A stretch of DNA of 64,000 nt from Paratractidigestivibacter sp003150175 (GCF_964283195.1 NZ_CAXYLH010000002.1); one strand, 5' to 3'. Shown: positions 53,248 through 64,000, counted from the stretch's first letter. Notes: a model not told the origin generated them from the sequence alone. Program-made: numbers and translations.

Positions 53248-53255
<8 letters not shown>
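52950..53255 (-). CDS. Small hypothetical membrane protein
   Basis: The 101-aa protein is not recognised. It has an N-terminal polar stretch, hydrophobic segments at ~14-37 and ~77-96, and a middle part with [19 protein letters not shown]. The topology of two helices around a loop recalls YggT-type proteins, but no motif confirms that. It overlaps the upstream ABC-F gene by 8 bases and precedes the M50 protease gene, so it is probably co-translated. Confidence 0.6.
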
Positions 53256-55224
<1,969 letters not shown>

Positions 55225-55339
55225 TGGAGTAATCCTTGTGCTAGAGAGTTTCAAACGGTCATAAGTATATCCGCGGTAACGGCCGGCTTTGGCATGCCTA
55301 CGGAAAGACCAAGGACGCGGCGGGAGAGAAGGGCGATGC

Positions 55340-56878
55340 CTACCGCGCGCCGGGAATCACCCGGCGAACGATGCCGCGGAAGAGCTCCCTCTCCCGCTCG
55401 TTGGCGCACAGGAAGTACGAGACGAGCGTGAAGGCAAGGGCCCAGGCCGCGATGCCAAGGGCAAGGACCCCCCACCCGCATCCGGAGAATGGGGCCCACA
55501 GCACGCCGGCGGCGATTGCGAGTGCAACCATGGGGGCGGCCTCGCGCAGTGCGCTTCTCCACCAGGCAAGCATGTCAAGGCCAATGACGCGCTGGTAGTA
55601 CAAGTTGAGGACGAGGCCGCTCGAGACCAGGATGGCGATGGCGGTGGCGAGGGACGCGCCGACGATGCCCATCTGCTGTGCCAGCACGACGGTCAGTACG
55701 ATGTTCGTCACCGCAGCCGCTAGGTACATCCTCGCCCTGAACCCGTAGCGGTCGATCACCTGCAGGATCACGAGGCCGATGTTCTGGGAGATGTCGATCG
55801 TGAACGGCGTGAGCTCCATCAGGGCTACCAGGTAGGCCTCCCCGTAGCCGGGGCCGGCCCAAAGGCGGATGAAGTCGCGGCCGAACACGAAGAAGCCAAG
55901 AAGTACGGCGAGGAGCGGATAGAGCGCGATCCTGCTCACCCTGACGAACAGCCTGGAGAGCTCGGCCATATCGCCGCTCTCATGCCAGACCTTGGACACG
56001 TGTGGCATGAACACCGAAGACACCGCAAAACCAAGCGGAGTGTAGGCGTTGACAATCTGGGCGCCGACAGAGTAGACGGCGACCGAGGCTGTGCCAAACA
56101 GATACCCCAGCACCAGCTGGTCGGTCTTCCAGAAGATCTGGTCCGCAAGCACGCCGAGCAGGATGCTGCCCGAGAACACGAGGATCTTTCGCTGGAGGGC
56201 GGGATCGGTGGCGTGGGGGTCAATCCTCATGCCGAGCCTGCGGCGGGCGAACGCCTGCTGTATGACGCGGCACGCGAAGTTGCAGAGCAGCTGGACCACT
56301 GCCACGGTGAGCGCGTTTGGCCAGACTCGGATGCAGGCCACGACGAGCAGCGGCTGCGCGACGAGGACGACGAGCTGAGACAGCTTAAGGAAGACGAACT
56401 CCTCGTGCGCCGTGATGCAGGCGATAGACATGGTGTTGCTCATCGTGAGCATCAGGTTGAGGGCTAGGACCGCCAGCATGAGGCAGCTCTCCTCGACCTC
56501 CCAGGCACTGAAGGCCTTCCGGTACACAAGCGAGAAGGCCACGGCGATGACGCAGGTCGCCGCGATGATCGCGAGGTATGCGACCCGATAGATCCGTCTC
56601 AGGATGCCGAGGGTCCTGGCCATGCCCTCCTCGTCCCCCGCGGCGAAATAGGCGCAGTAGAACCTCGTTGCCCCGGCGGAGAAGGTGGAGTTGGCGATGG
56701 AGAGATAGGCGATGACCGACCCCACGAGCTGGTAGAGGCCGTACTCCTCCCCACCGATGCCCGAGAGGAGCACCGGCACGTAGAGCAGGTTCACCAGGAT
56801 CTGCAGAAGAGAGTAGGCATACGAGACGACCGCGCCGGTTCGGCGCCTGGCGCCGCTTTCAGAAACGCCGCTAGCCAT
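55340..56878 (-). CDS. Polysaccharide flippase (Wzx-like, MOP superfamily)
   Basis: The 512-aa protein has 12-14 hydrophobic segments spread over its length, with N-terminal [20 protein letters not shown] and [16 protein letters not shown], typical of Wzx/RfbX/PST exporters. It would flip undecaprenyl-linked repeat units outward for the neighbouring Wzy-like polymerase. It overlaps the upstream glycosyltransferase by 8 bases and is the last gene of the polysaccharide run. No T-rich terminator was found in the 115 bases after it. Confidence 0.88.
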   Translation of the reverse strand: MASGVSESGARRRTGAVVSYAYSLLQILVNLLYVPVLLSGIGGEEYGLYQLVGSVIAYLSIANSTFSAGATRFYCAYFAAGDEEGMARTLGILRRIYRVAYLAIIAATCVIAVAFSLVYRKAFSAWEVEESCLMLAVLALNLMLTMSNTMSIACITAHEEFVFLKLSQLVVLVAQPLLVVACIRVWPNALTVAVVQLLCNFACRVIQQAFARRRLGMRIDPHATDPALQRKILVFSGSILLGVLADQIFWKTDQLVLGYLFGTASVAVYSVGAQIVNAYTPLGFAVSSVFMPHVSKVWHESGDMAELSRLFVRVSRIALYPLLAVLLGFFVFGRDFIRLWAGPGYGEAYLVALMELTPFTIDISQNIGLVILQVIDRYGFRARMYLAAAVTNIVLTVVLAQQMGIVGASLATAIAILVSSGLVLNLYYQRVIGLDMLAWWRSALREAAPMVALAIAAGVLWAPFSGCGWGVLALGIAAWALAFTLVSYFLCANERERELFRGIVRRVIPGAR

Positions 56879-57650
56879 GGAGCCGCCCGTACTTCCTCAG
56901 GCCGCCCAGCGCATAGCCCAGGAACAGGCGGACGCGCTTGGGAAGGGGCTCGTCGGTGCAGCGCGCGAGCGCCTGCCAGCGTCCCGCCGCCGAGCGGAGC
57001 TTGTTGCTGGAGCGCGATGCCCTTCGGACGTAGTAGGTGGCCAGGGGCTTGTCTATTCCGCAGGCGACCTCGCCCGACCTCATGATCTTGAGCCATGCGC
57101 CAAAGTCCTCATGAACCAGGGACGGGTCAAAGGGGTCTGGGGGAATGAGGCGGCGTTCGGCAACAAGCGTCGAGCAGGAGAAGTAGCTGGTCCGCATCAG
57201 GTCCTCGTAGCTGATGCGCTCCGGAACATGGAAGACCCTGTCTCGATCGGGGACATACGAATCCCTGGACCTCATCCAGTACGAGCAGGCGCACAGTGAC
57301 GTTCCCGTCCTCTTCATCTCCTCGAGCTGCAGCTCGAGCTTCTGGGGCTCCCAGGAGTCGTCGCTGTCAAGAAACGCGACGTATTGGCCACGCGCCATGG
57401 AAAGCGCGAGGTTTCTCGCTCTGGCGGGACCCCCGTTGCGGTCCAGGGGGACGGGCACGACCCTAGGGTCTCTCTGCGCCATCGCGGCGATGACCGACCG
57501 GGACCCGTCCGTCGAGGCGTCATCGACGACGAGGAGCTCCAGGTCCCCAAGGCTTTGCTCGAGAACGGAGCACATGGCTTGCCCGAGGTAACGCTCCGAG
57601 TTATAGACGGGCATGACTACCGACACCCGGGGACTCCCCTCAGTGCTCAT
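56871..57650 (-). CDS. Family 2 glycosyltransferase
   Basis: The 259-aa protein is a GT-A enzyme: VSVVMPVYNSERYLGQAM at the start, VVDDASTDGS, ARNLALSMARGQYVAFLDSD holding the DxD-like metal site (LDSDD), and HEDFGAWLKIM as the likely ED acceptor-base region. The sugar and acceptor cannot be told. Start at 57650 overlaps the upstream gene by 11 bases; the longer open frame is a run into that gene. Confidence 0.88.
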   Translation of the reverse strand: MSTEGSPRVSVVMPVYNSERYLGQAMCSVLEQSLGDLELLVVDDASTDGSRSVIAAMAQRDPRVVPVPLDRNGGPARARNLALSMARGQYVAFLDSDDSWEPQKLELQLEEMKRTGTSLCACSYWMRSRDSYVPDRDRVFHVPERISYEDLMRTSYFSCSTLVAERRLIPPDPFDPSLVHEDFGAWLKIMRSGEVACGIDKPLATYYVRRASRSSNKLRSAAGRWQALARCTDEPLPKRVRLFLGYALGGLRKYGRLHG

Positions 57651-58848
57651 GATTCCCCCAATCACGGATCGCCTCGTAGTTTCGCTGGCAGTTGCACTCG
57701 TCGTGGAGCTCGAAGAAGCTGCGGCACCTGGCAAGGTACTCATCCTCGTTGCGTCCCCTCTCCGCCCATGAGGCGAGTGCGGCGGCGGCCTCGCCCTCAG
57801 TCGTGCACACGGGCCCGAAACCGTCGCGGACAAAGTCGAAGTAGCCTGCCTTGTACTGGTTTGCCCTGAATTCGTCCAGGTCAAACTGGTAGTACAGCAG
57901 CGGCTTCTGCATGTACGCGAAGTCCATGGCCACGCTCGAGTAGTCTGTCACGAGAAACGCGGCACGTCTGAGCAGGTCCTGCAGGTCGCAGGTGCGCCAG
58001 TCGCAGAACTCCACGCCCTCGCAGCCCTCCCGGAACGCATCGAGGAACCTCTGCATGTTGGGATGCGGATAGAATGCGACGCGGTATCCGTGACGAGAGA
58101 GCCGTTCCTTGAGCCCCTCGTCGCAAAGCAGCTCGTGCCATTTCCGATAATACGTGGTCCTCACGAATTCCCGTGGGGTGTCCAGACGGCGAGAAAAGCG
58201 CGCCGGCGTCGCGATGGAGCGCCTCCATGTGGGCATCACCAGGACAAGCCGCTCGGCCTGGAAGTGGTGGAGCCCGTCAAAGCGAGCCAGGCCGAGATAG
58301 CGGACCGTCCCCTCCGGGTATCCAAACGACCTCCTCACGTAGTCGTACTCGGGCCGCGCGCCGCACACGAAGAGCCCCATCCTGGTGTTCTCGTAATGGA
58401 GGAACTCATTGTCGTTGTGGATGATGCCGTGCTGCAAGAACGCCCGCCTGTTCTTGAGGATTCCGTAAACCTCAAGCAGGTAGCAGACGGCGGCGTTGGG
58501 CTTGCCATCCTTCTGGGAGCTGACGTTGTATTCGGCGGCGAGGTAGTACGCCCAATGGCGAAGCCCTCCCCACTGGATCACCTCTCCCCCAAGGGCCTGG
58601 ACCCTGGCTGCCTCCGTGGACGCCGAATCGATGACGTACACCGCATCCACCTGCGGTTGGTTCTGCAGAAGGTAGCGATACAGCCAGAAGCCGTTGTCGC
58701 GAGCCTCGCCTCTGCGCTCGCAGATGAGCCAGATGTGGGGCCTTCTGGCCCTCAGGATGAACGCGAAGGGAGCTGCCAGGAGCAGCACGGGGATCGATGC
58801 GACGTCGCCAAGCCGAACGTACCGGAGCTTCTGAAGAAAACGCCTCAT
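57640..58848 (-). CDS. CDP-glycerol:glycerophosphate glycerophosphotransferase family protein
   Basis: The 402-aa protein resembles TagB/TagF teichoic-acid enzymes: a membrane-associating N-terminus (~15-33), HGIIHNDNEFLH (TagF-type His in QHGI), WRRSIATPARF, a FYPHPNMQRF stretch with the second His, and TDYSSVAMDFAYMQKPLLYY, the family signature (quoted in part). It may add glycerol-phosphate or ribitol-phosphate to a glycan. No tarD/tagD gene for CDP-glycerol is in view. It overlaps both neighbours (4 and 11 bases). Confidence 0.87.
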   Translation of the reverse strand: MRRFLQKLRYVRLGDVASIPVLLLAAPFAFILRARRPHIWLICERRGEARDNGFWLYRYLLQNQPQVDAVYVIDSASTEAARVQALGGEVIQWGGLRHWAYYLAAEYNVSSQKDGKPNAAVCYLLEVYGILKNRRAFLQHGIIHNDNEFLHYENTRMGLFVCGARPEYDYVRRSFGYPEGTVRYLGLARFDGLHHFQAERLVLVMPTWRRSIATPARFSRRLDTPREFVRTTYYRKWHELLCDEGLKERLSRHGYRVAFYPHPNMQRFLDAFREGCEGVEFCDWRTCDLQDLLRRAAFLVTDYSSVAMDFAYMQKPLLYYQFDLDEFRANQYKAGYFDFVRDGFGPVCTTEGEAAAALASWAERGRNEDEYLARCRSFFELHDECNCQRNYEAIRDWGNHEH

Positions 58849-60242
58849 GTGTTCTCACCGACAAGGCGCGTGGCGTCGGGATCGCCCAGCCCATTGCAGC
58901 GGGGAGGCGCGTCGGAAAAGCCGCAGACGCCGCGGGCGGCAAACGACGGCAGCAGGAACAGCTCGTCAAAGAAGAGGTAGTCTAGTCCGAGCCAGGGCAT
59001 GAACACGCCTACGGCCAGGAGAGCGACGGCCCATCCGTCGACTTGGCGCATCCTGGCGGGGAGCAGCCCCCTGAGAAGACAGGCGAACCACGCGACAAGC
59101 ACCGGGGCCCCAAGGATTCCGAGTTGGAATATGAGCTGTATCGGCGTGTTGTGAGAGGCCTTGTTTCTGAGCACGTCGAGCGTGACGTTGGTCATTCCCT
59201 CGCCAAAAAGGGCGAGCTTCGTGTCGCGGGAAAGCAGGTCGAGGTAGCTGAGCCACACGTCGCTTCGCCCCGTCGTAATCTGCGAGACGGAATCGGCGTA
59301 GGAAAAGCGATTATCAAGAATTCGCAGGAGCTCCTGGAAGGCGGACGTCGAGAGGGCAACCAGAACCACCACGGCGGCGGCAACGAGCAGCGTCAGGTTT
59401 CGGCGGCCGTTGCCGCTGTTGCGGAAGAGCATGGCGGCCCAGATGCCGACCTCGCAGGCGCAGACGATGACGAACGACTTTGAGGCCGAGAGAAGCCCGC
59501 AGTAGAGAAGCGTCACGAGGAGCCCAAGGCATCCCGCGCGGCGCCACGCAGACGTCTCTTTGACCAGCACGAGCAGCAGGCCGGCGATGCACGCATTGAT
59601 CTGCGCGGAATAGAAGTTCGCGTCGCCGTAGTACCCCGAGAGGCGGGTGACGTGGGCCCACGACTCGACATTAATGAACTGCGCAATCGAGGGATTGCTC
59701 GCGACAAGCTGCGCGGAAAGGGCCGCGCTGATCACGCCCAGCGAGAAGTACAGGCAGGTGAGCGAAAACGGCGTACGACGCCGGCAGTCGCTCGTCGCAA
59801 GGTTGGGGAACAGGACGAGCGTGAACAAGAACAGCAGGTAACCCCTATCGATTGCGTTGCCCTGGAAGAGCTTCGAGAGAAGGGTGAGCGAAAGCAGGAT
59901 CACGGGATACGCAAGCTGGTACGGCCTCACGCGAAATCGCCTTCTGGCGAGCGCGATGAGGCACGTAAGGGCAAGCGCAATCGTATACAGGGAGACCTCT
60001 CCGACGCGCTGCTTCAAAAGCGGGCTCCAGGGCAAGAAGAACAGGAGCACGTCGATGCCGAGTCCCTCGACTGACGAGACGGCGGAAATGGCAAGGAAGC
60101 CCACGAGGCACGCGAGGACGAGGGGCTGGCTGCCCATCGTGTGCGCAGCGCACAACGAGAGCGCGAGAACTAGGCAAAGCATGAGCCGAAAGTACTCGGA
60201 GGAGACCCCCGTCCGGTCTGGAAAGACAACGATCCCTCTCAA
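58845..60242 (-). CDS. O-antigen ligase / Wzy-like polymerase
   Basis: The 465-aa protein has 10-12 hydrophobic segments and a larger outer loop near residues 300-370 (SYADSVSQITTGRSDVWL, then LFGEGMTNV and HNTPIQL), the layout of the Wzy_C/O-antigen ligase family with the conserved loop R and H. It should polymerise or transfer undecaprenyl-linked glycan units. The start appears to be TTG at 60242, overlapping the previous stop, with GGAGG 9 bases upstream. Confidence 0.82.
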   Translation of the reverse strand: MRGIVVFPDRTGVSSEYFRLMLCLVLALSLCAAHTMGSQPLVLACLVGFLAISAVSSVEGLGIDVLLFFLPWSPLLKQRVGEVSLYTIALALTCLIALARRRFRVRPYQLAYPVILLSLTLLSKLFQGNAIDRGYLLFLFTLVLFPNLATSDCRRRTPFSLTCLYFSLGVISAALSAQLVASNPSIAQFINVESWAHVTRLSGYYGDANFYSAQINACIAGLLLVLVKETSAWRRAGCLGLLVTLLYCGLLSASKSFVIVCACEVGIWAAMLFRNSGNGRRNLTLLVAAAVVVLVALSTSAFQELLRILDNRFSYADSVSQITTGRSDVWLSYLDLLSRDTKLALFGEGMTNVTLDVLRNKASHNTPIQLIFQLGILGAPVLVAWFACLLRGLLPARMRQVDGWAVALLAVGVFMPWLGLDYLFFDELFLLPSFAARGVCGFSDAPPRCNGLGDPDATRLVGENT

Positions 60243-61414
60243 AGGCCAACACCTCCCGAAATCAGCTTCTCGAACTGGGCAATGGCAATGCCGTCGTCAA
60301 AGGCCATGCCGCGCAAGGCGGCACTTCGCTCCTCCAGGAGGTCAGGATCTTGCACGAGCGAGGCAAGCGACGAGAGAATTCCCTCGTCCGTGTTATCGCA
60401 CACCCAACCGTACCCCGTGTCCTCGACCATCTCAACGGCTGAGGAGGTCTTCGTCGAAAGTACAGGAGTGCCCAGGCAGGCCGCCTCGCCCACGACCAGG
60501 GGGGCGGCCTCCGCATACGAGGGAATGAGGAGCAGGTCGCAGGCGGCCATGAGCGGGTAGGGATTGCCCAGCTCGCCGTGAAGCACGACGCGGTTCCCCA
60601 CACCAAGCTCCTTGACCAGCTCGCGGGCGGCGTCGAGCTCGGCGCCGGACCCGGCCACGTGGTAGGTCACGGGATGTCCGCTCTCGACCAACGACGCAAC
60701 CGCGCGGATTGCGCGAAGAACGCCCTTCTCCCTCCCAAGGCGGGCAACCGTGAGAACGTTCAGGCGGCCTGTAGGGAGCGAGACCACGTCAGCGGCGGCA
60801 AGGCGTCTGGCCTCGGCATAGCCCACGCAGTTGCGGACGACCGCAGTCTTGCCCTCAAGCTGGGGCGCCACTTCGAGAAACGCGTCCCTGCAGCCGTTCG
60901 AGCACGCCGCGATGGCGTCGAAGGAGGCGTAGAGCCGCTTGTTGTAGGCCGACGCCGCGCGAATCTGTCGGTAGTCGTTGTGCATGAAGCAAATCTTGGT
61001 GGGCGCCTTAGCACAGCTGAGGACATACTCCGCGCACCCCCCGTAGAAGGCCTTTGGATTGCCGCTGTGAAGATACGAGACGGCGACGTCGAACGTCCCA
61101 AGATCTCGCTCGAACAGCCCTGCCAGCCTGCAGGACGCGCCCCTGCCGAGCAGGCGGGTGAGCCCAGCCCAGGCGGAGCGCCCCATCAACTCGCTCGCGT
61201 CATGCACGTCAAACTTGCTCATACCCCAGAAGCGAAGCGGAGACGACGCCTCGAGCACCTCCACGTCCCCGGGAATGCGGTCGAGGAGCTCCCCTCCCCT
61301 GTACAGGAGCAGGAGCGTGACGTCGTGCCTCTGGTGAAGCTCGCAGACCAGGTTGAGCAGGGCCTTCTGCACCCCACCGATATGCATGTTGTTGTTTACG
61401 AACAGAATACGCAT
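60239..61414 (-). CDS. Family 4 glycosyltransferase
   Basis: The 391-aa GT-B protein begins MRILFVNNNMHIGGVQKALL, the usual GT4 acceptor-loop form, and has VARLGREKGVLRAIRAV and the donor-binding LIPSYAEAAPLVVGEAACLG with the E-x7-E motif. Probably adds a hexose to the lipid-linked oligosaccharide. Start at 61414 fits homology; an in-frame TTG lies 12 codons upstream. Ends inside the start of the polymerase gene. Confidence 0.9.
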   Translation of the reverse strand: MRILFVNNNMHIGGVQKALLNLVCELHQRHDVTLLLLYRGGELLDRIPGDVEVLEASSPLRFWGMSKFDVHDASELMGRSAWAGLTRLLGRGASCRLAGLFERDLGTFDVAVSYLHSGNPKAFYGGCAEYVLSCAKAPTKICFMHNDYRQIRAASAYNKRLYASFDAIAACSNGCRDAFLEVAPQLEGKTAVVRNCVGYAEARRLAAADVVSLPTGRLNVLTVARLGREKGVLRAIRAVASLVESGHPVTYHVAGSGAELDAARELVKELGVGNRVVLHGELGNPYPLMAACDLLLIPSYAEAAPLVVGEAACLGTPVLSTKTSSAVEMVEDTGYGWVCDNTDEGILSSLASLVQDPDLLEERSAALRGMAFDDGIAIAQFEKLISGGVGL

Positions 61415-61462
61415 TCCCTCTTGTGGCCTCCCGACCTCACCTACCGCCAACCCTCCGCGCGA

Positions 61463-62428
61463 CTACGCGCACAGTCGCGCCAAACAGTACTTGAACAGCT
61501 CACGGGGGCTAAGCGTGAGCAGGCAGGACGGGCGGAGGTAGCCCCTCTCCAGGACGTCGCGCCACGGGTAGCGCCTCAGTTCCCGAAGCTCTCCGCGATC
61601 CGCGGCAGACCTCCTGAGATTGAAATAGACCTCTATGTAGTTGCGGAGATAATACCCTCCCAAGAGCCTTCGGTCTTTGGGGGTGTCAAGTCCCCATTGA
61701 GGCAGCGTCGAGGAGAGGAGGTCAAAGACCTCGTTGCCCATGAGCGAGGGAATGTCGGAGACGCCGATGTCATGGGATACGCTCTGTTCGTTGAGCCGGT
61801 AGCGATAGAGCGCCCTGGGAAGGTACACGCAGTCTTGAGCATAGGTCAGGGGGCGCAGCTGCATCGCCTTGTCTTCCGCGTGCCGCACGTTGCTAAAGCG
61901 GAGGGGGTCGACGTCATCATCACAGAACAAGTCCCTTCGATAGGCCTTGAGGAAGAGCGAGTTGAGGCTGTGGGAGAACGCGAAGGCCCGTCGGATGTCC
62001 TCGATGCTCACCTGGCCCGCAGGAGCGGCGATTGTGCCGATGGGGCCGCCGACCGCCATCCCATGGCGGAAGAAGCGACCGTGAAACAGGACAAGGTCCC
62101 AGTCCCGCTCGCATAGGATCGCGTCGATCAACGAGAGGGCGTCAGGCTCAAGTTCGTCATCGCTGTCTAGAAAAAGCAGGTAGTCACCAGAGGAGCGGTT
62201 GATCCCCGCCCTTCGGGCCAGATACTGGCCGGCGTTCTCCTGATGAATGGCAACGACTCTCTCCGAACGCCTCGCGTAGCCATCGACCATGACTCCGGTG
62301 CCATCCACGGAGCCGTCGTCCACGAGGACAAGCTCCCAATCCCCGAAGTCCTGACCGAAGACGGAGGCGACGCAGTCGCCAAGCCATCTCTGCGCGTTGT
62401 AGGCGGGAACCACGATGCTAAATCTCAT
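61463..62428 (-). CDS. Family 2 glycosyltransferase
   Basis: The 321-aa GT-A protein has MRFSIVVPAYNAQRWLGDCV, VLVDDGSVDGTG, ARRAGINRSSGDYLLFLDSD with the DxD-like LDSDDE, and NVRHAEDKAMQLRP as the likely catalytic ED region. The rest (~230-321) is helical with no motif I know. GGGGAG lies 9 bases before the ATG at 62428; the upstream open frame belongs to the next gene, with which it overlaps by 11 bases. Confidence 0.88.
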   Translation of the reverse strand: MRFSIVVPAYNAQRWLGDCVASVFGQDFGDWELVLVDDGSVDGTGVMVDGYARRSERVVAIHQENAGQYLARRAGINRSSGDYLLFLDSDDELEPDALSLIDAILCERDWDLVLFHGRFFRHGMAVGGPIGTIAAPAGQVSIEDIRRAFAFSHSLNSLFLKAYRRDLFCDDDVDPLRFSNVRHAEDKAMQLRPLTYAQDCVYLPRALYRYRLNEQSVSHDIGVSDIPSLMGNEVFDLLSSTLPQWGLDTPKDRRLLGGYYLRNYIEVYFNLRRSAADRGELRELRRYPWRDVLERGYLRPSCLLTLSPRELFKYCLARLCA

Positions 62429-63221
62429 GCCAGCTCCCCGAATGGCCGAGGTAGTCAAGGGCGCCACTCGCCATTGCCACCCACGATTTTGACAAAGACA
62501 TGGCATCCCGATGCTCGCCTCGATGCCGGAGAAGATAGGCGAGGGTGAACAGCGGATGAAGCACGGGGTGCAGGCATGCGTATGCCGCGCCCTTGTCGAA
62601 GAAGAACTTGCGGTCGAAGCCGGTGAAGTGGGTGGAAGGCGCGTCCTGGTCGATTTCCGCGAGGGCAAGGGGCGCAGCGAAGATCTTGAGCCCGTGCCGG
62701 AGACAGTCATGTAGGAAGATCGTGTCCTCGCCCGACCCGTATCGTGCCCCTCCCCCAAAGTCAAGGCTGAATGAGACCCCGGCCCTGAGCAGCGCGTCCT
62801 TGCGTGCCGCAAGGCGCGGAGCCCCGTAGGAGCCGTAAGCGTACCAACGGATTCGACGGTACGACGCATTCACCTTTCTAGTCGGGCGCTTCTCAATGAG
62901 GTTGAAGACGAGAATGTCGGCGTCGGGGCACGCCGCAAACGCCTCGCAGACGAGCTTTGGATATCCGTCGACAAAATGCAGGTCGTCATCGGCGAGCACA
63001 CATATGTCCGCGGTGAGGTGAGAGAGCACGAGATTGCGGTTTCGGCCCACGCCACGCTCCGAGCGGTTGAGATATATGACATCGTGACCATTCCACCGAA
63101 AGGCGACGTCGCCATCGCTGTCGCATTGGTTTCCGACGATGGCGTCGGTCTGGACGTTCATCCGCTCGACCAGCGACCCGTCGCGTTGATTCATTGCCAC
63201 AATGAGCGTTTGGATCCTCAT
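62418..63221 (-). CDS. Glycosyltransferase (GT2-like, divergent)
   Basis: The 267-aa protein starts MRIQTLIVAMNQRDGSLVER and has VGRNRNLVLSHLTADICVLA followed by DDDLHF, a DxD-type metal site. GSGEDTIFLHDCLRHG is the likely ED catalytic part. It is less typical than the other family 2 enzymes but the GT-A order is clear. It is the first gene of the polysaccharide run; the start at 63221 has only a weak ribosome binding site (GAGC) and lies just after the terminator at 63236-63280, so its promoter is unclear and may be supplied by read-through. Confidence 0.78.
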   Translation of the reverse strand: MRIQTLIVAMNQRDGSLVERMNVQTDAIVGNQCDSDGDVAFRWNGHDVIYLNRSERGVGRNRNLVLSHLTADICVLADDDLHFVDGYPKLVCEAFAACPDADILVFNLIEKRPTRKVNASYRRIRWYAYGSYGAPRLAARKDALLRAGVSFSLDFGGGARYGSGEDTIFLHDCLRHGLKIFAAPLALAEIDQDAPSTHFTGFDRKFFFDKGAAYACLHPVLHPLFTLAYLLRHRGEHRDAMSLSKSWVAMASGALDYLGHSGSWHEI

Positions 63222-63235
63222 AGAACAGCTCAATT

Positions 63236-63280
63236 CTAAAGAAAGGCCGGGAGCGGGGAGCAATTGCGCTCCCCGCTCCC
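63236..63280 (-). terminator. Terminator after the repeat-protein gene
   Basis: Minus-strand hairpin with perfect 13-bp arms (63280-63268 with 63261-63249), 6-base loop, then GGCCTTTCTTTAG. It separates the cell-wall-binding protein gene from the glycosyltransferase run. Confidence 0.8.
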
Positions 63281-63305
63281 CTGACCTAATCGCGAGGAAG
63301 GCGAG

Positions 63306-64000
63306 CTATGCAGGCATGACAAGCCTGCCGTCGGCGTCGAAGCGGTACAGGCCGCCCGCGAGGCCGCAGCCGCCCTCGTTCTCGTTGACCCAGAAGGTCC
63401 CGTCCCTGTACAGGTTGCCGTTGGCGCGGTTGAAGAGGTACCAGTCGTCGCCGACCCTGGTGAGGCCGGTGGCCTTGGCGCCGCCGGCGTAGTAGTAGGT
63501 GCGCCCGCCGGAGGTCACCCAGCCGTCGAGCTGCAGCCTGCCCTGGGCGTCGAAGGGATAGGTGCCCGCGGCCAGGCCGCTGCCGCCCTCGTTGTCGTTG
63601 ACCCGGTAGGAGCCGGAGCTGACCAGGGCGCCGCTCTGCCTGTCGAAGAGGTACCAGTCGGACCCGATCTTGGTCAGGCCGGTGGCCTTGGAGCCGTTGA
63701 CGTAGTAGTAGGTGTGGGAGGCGCCGTCCTCGCCGGTCTCGGTCTGCCAGCCGCTCTTGGTCACGAGCCTGCCGTCGGCGTCGAAGCGGTACAGGCCGCC
63801 CGCGAGGCCGCAGCCGCCCTCGTTCTCGTTGACCCAGAAGGTCCCGTCCCTGTACAGGTTGCCGTTGGCGCGGTTGAAGAGGTACCAGTCGTCGCCGACC
63901 CTGGTGAGGCCGGTGGCCTTGGCGCCGCCGGCGTAGTAGTAGGTGCGCCCGCCGGAGGTCACCCAGCCGTCGAGCTGCAGCCTGCCCTGGGCGTCGAAGG
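63306..64000 (-). CDS. Cell-wall/glucan-binding YG-repeat protein, C-terminal fragment
   Basis: The last 231 codons of a gene that begins beyond the window end. The protein consists of ~20-residue YG-type repeats such as GLTRVGDDWYLFNRANGNL and DGTFWVNENEGGCGLAGGLY, as found in choline/glucan-binding and CW_binding_1 proteins that stick to envelope polymers. The catalytic or adhesive part would lie upstream. Two DNA blocks of 235 bases (63322-63556 and 63766-64000) read as identical, with a 444-base period. The protein ends in LVMPA. Confidence 0.85.
   Translation of the reverse strand, partial: FDAQGRLQLDGWVTSGGRTYYYAGGAKATGLTRVGDDWYLFNRANGNLYRDGTFWVNENEGGCGLAGGLYRFDADGRLVTKSGWQTETGEDGASHTYYYVNGSKATGLTKIGSDWYLFDRQSGALVSSGSYRVNDNEGGSGLAAGTYPFDAQGRLQLDGWVTSGGRTYYYAGGAKATGLTRVGDDWYLFNRANGNLYRDGTFWVNENEGGCGLAGGLYRFDADGRLVMPA
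63322..63556. repeat. Direct repeat, copy A (444-bp period)
   Basis: Reads the same as 63766-64000 base for base as far as I compared. It encodes a ~78-residue block of the cell-wall-binding protein. Copy B is cut by the window end, so the full unit may be longer. Confidence 0.8.
63766..64000. repeat. Direct repeat, copy B (444-bp period)
   Basis: Second copy of the block at 63322-63556, truncated by the window end. Its near-identity at the DNA level points to recent duplication or gene conversion. Confidence 0.8.

Overview
The window is a dense, high-GC stretch of bacterial chromosome. Gene order and protein types point to an anaerobic, gut-type actinobacterium of class Coriobacteriia (Collinsella or Olsenella relatives are my best guess; this is inference from the sequence, not a database match). 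Signs for this are actinobacterial LexA boxes, a lexA / LysM-inhibitor / nrdR block, a garA-ftsR pair, spoVS without other sporulation genes, an anaerobic GlpA-type dehydrogenase set, and a YG-repeat cell-wall-binding protein. No rRNA, CRISPR array or complete insertion sequence was seen. No stretch longer than about 250 bases lacks a gene.

Positions 1-16744 (+ strand) hold a housekeeping run: the end of RNase J, ftsK, a RodZ-like protein, a terminator, yajQ, rimO, pgsA and a CinA C-terminal amidase, then SOS-controlled recA-recX. After these come rny with a long leader, an uncharacterised MutL-like GHKL ATPase, spoVS, miaB, miaA and hflX. This resembles the ftsK-ymfM-pgsA-cinA-recA-rny-ymdB-spoVS-miaB order of Bacillus, with the GHKL ATPase in the ymdB slot.

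Positions 16721-20704 hold a membrane acyltransferase with lexA (-). Divergent from them are a LysM cell-division-inhibitor-like gene, nrdR, dut and a thioredoxin reductase whose ribosome binding site lies in a hairpin. A 78-nt palindrome follows. Positions 20835-27565 (-) hold a ClC antiporter, an NlpC/P60 hydrolase, apt, ftsR-like, garA-like, ridA, a GcvT-like protein and a second CDP-alcohol phosphatidyltransferase. Positions 27700-30225 (-) hold an M20 peptidase and serC. A radical SAM gene (+), tRNA-Pro(GGG), a beta-glucuronidase pseudogene with two nonsense codons, an alkyltransferase-like gene and a lone PTS EIIB follow, with two copies of a short palindromic repeat.

Positions 34296-37417 (-) hold a glycerol-3-phosphate oxidising set (DUF1667, FAD oxidoreductase, GlpA-like). 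Positions 37538-55224 (-) form long, tightly packed runs: scpA, scpB, rluB, cmk, plsC and ispH, then der, plsY, gpsA, rpe, a cysteine desulfurase, a zinc-ribbon protein, coaBC, nfo and an ABC-F ATPase. They also include an M50 protease, a small membrane protein and a second ABC-F ATPase. A 127-bp MITE-like palindrome splits ispH from der.

Positions 55340-63221 (-) are a surface polysaccharide locus: flippase, Wzy/ligase-like protein, CDP-glycerol-type glycerophosphotransferase and four glycosyltransferases. Upstream is the truncated 3' end of a repeat-rich cell-wall-binding protein that runs off the window. Together the last two blocks would make and decorate the envelope, while the first part covers nucleic-acid maintenance and tRNA modification.
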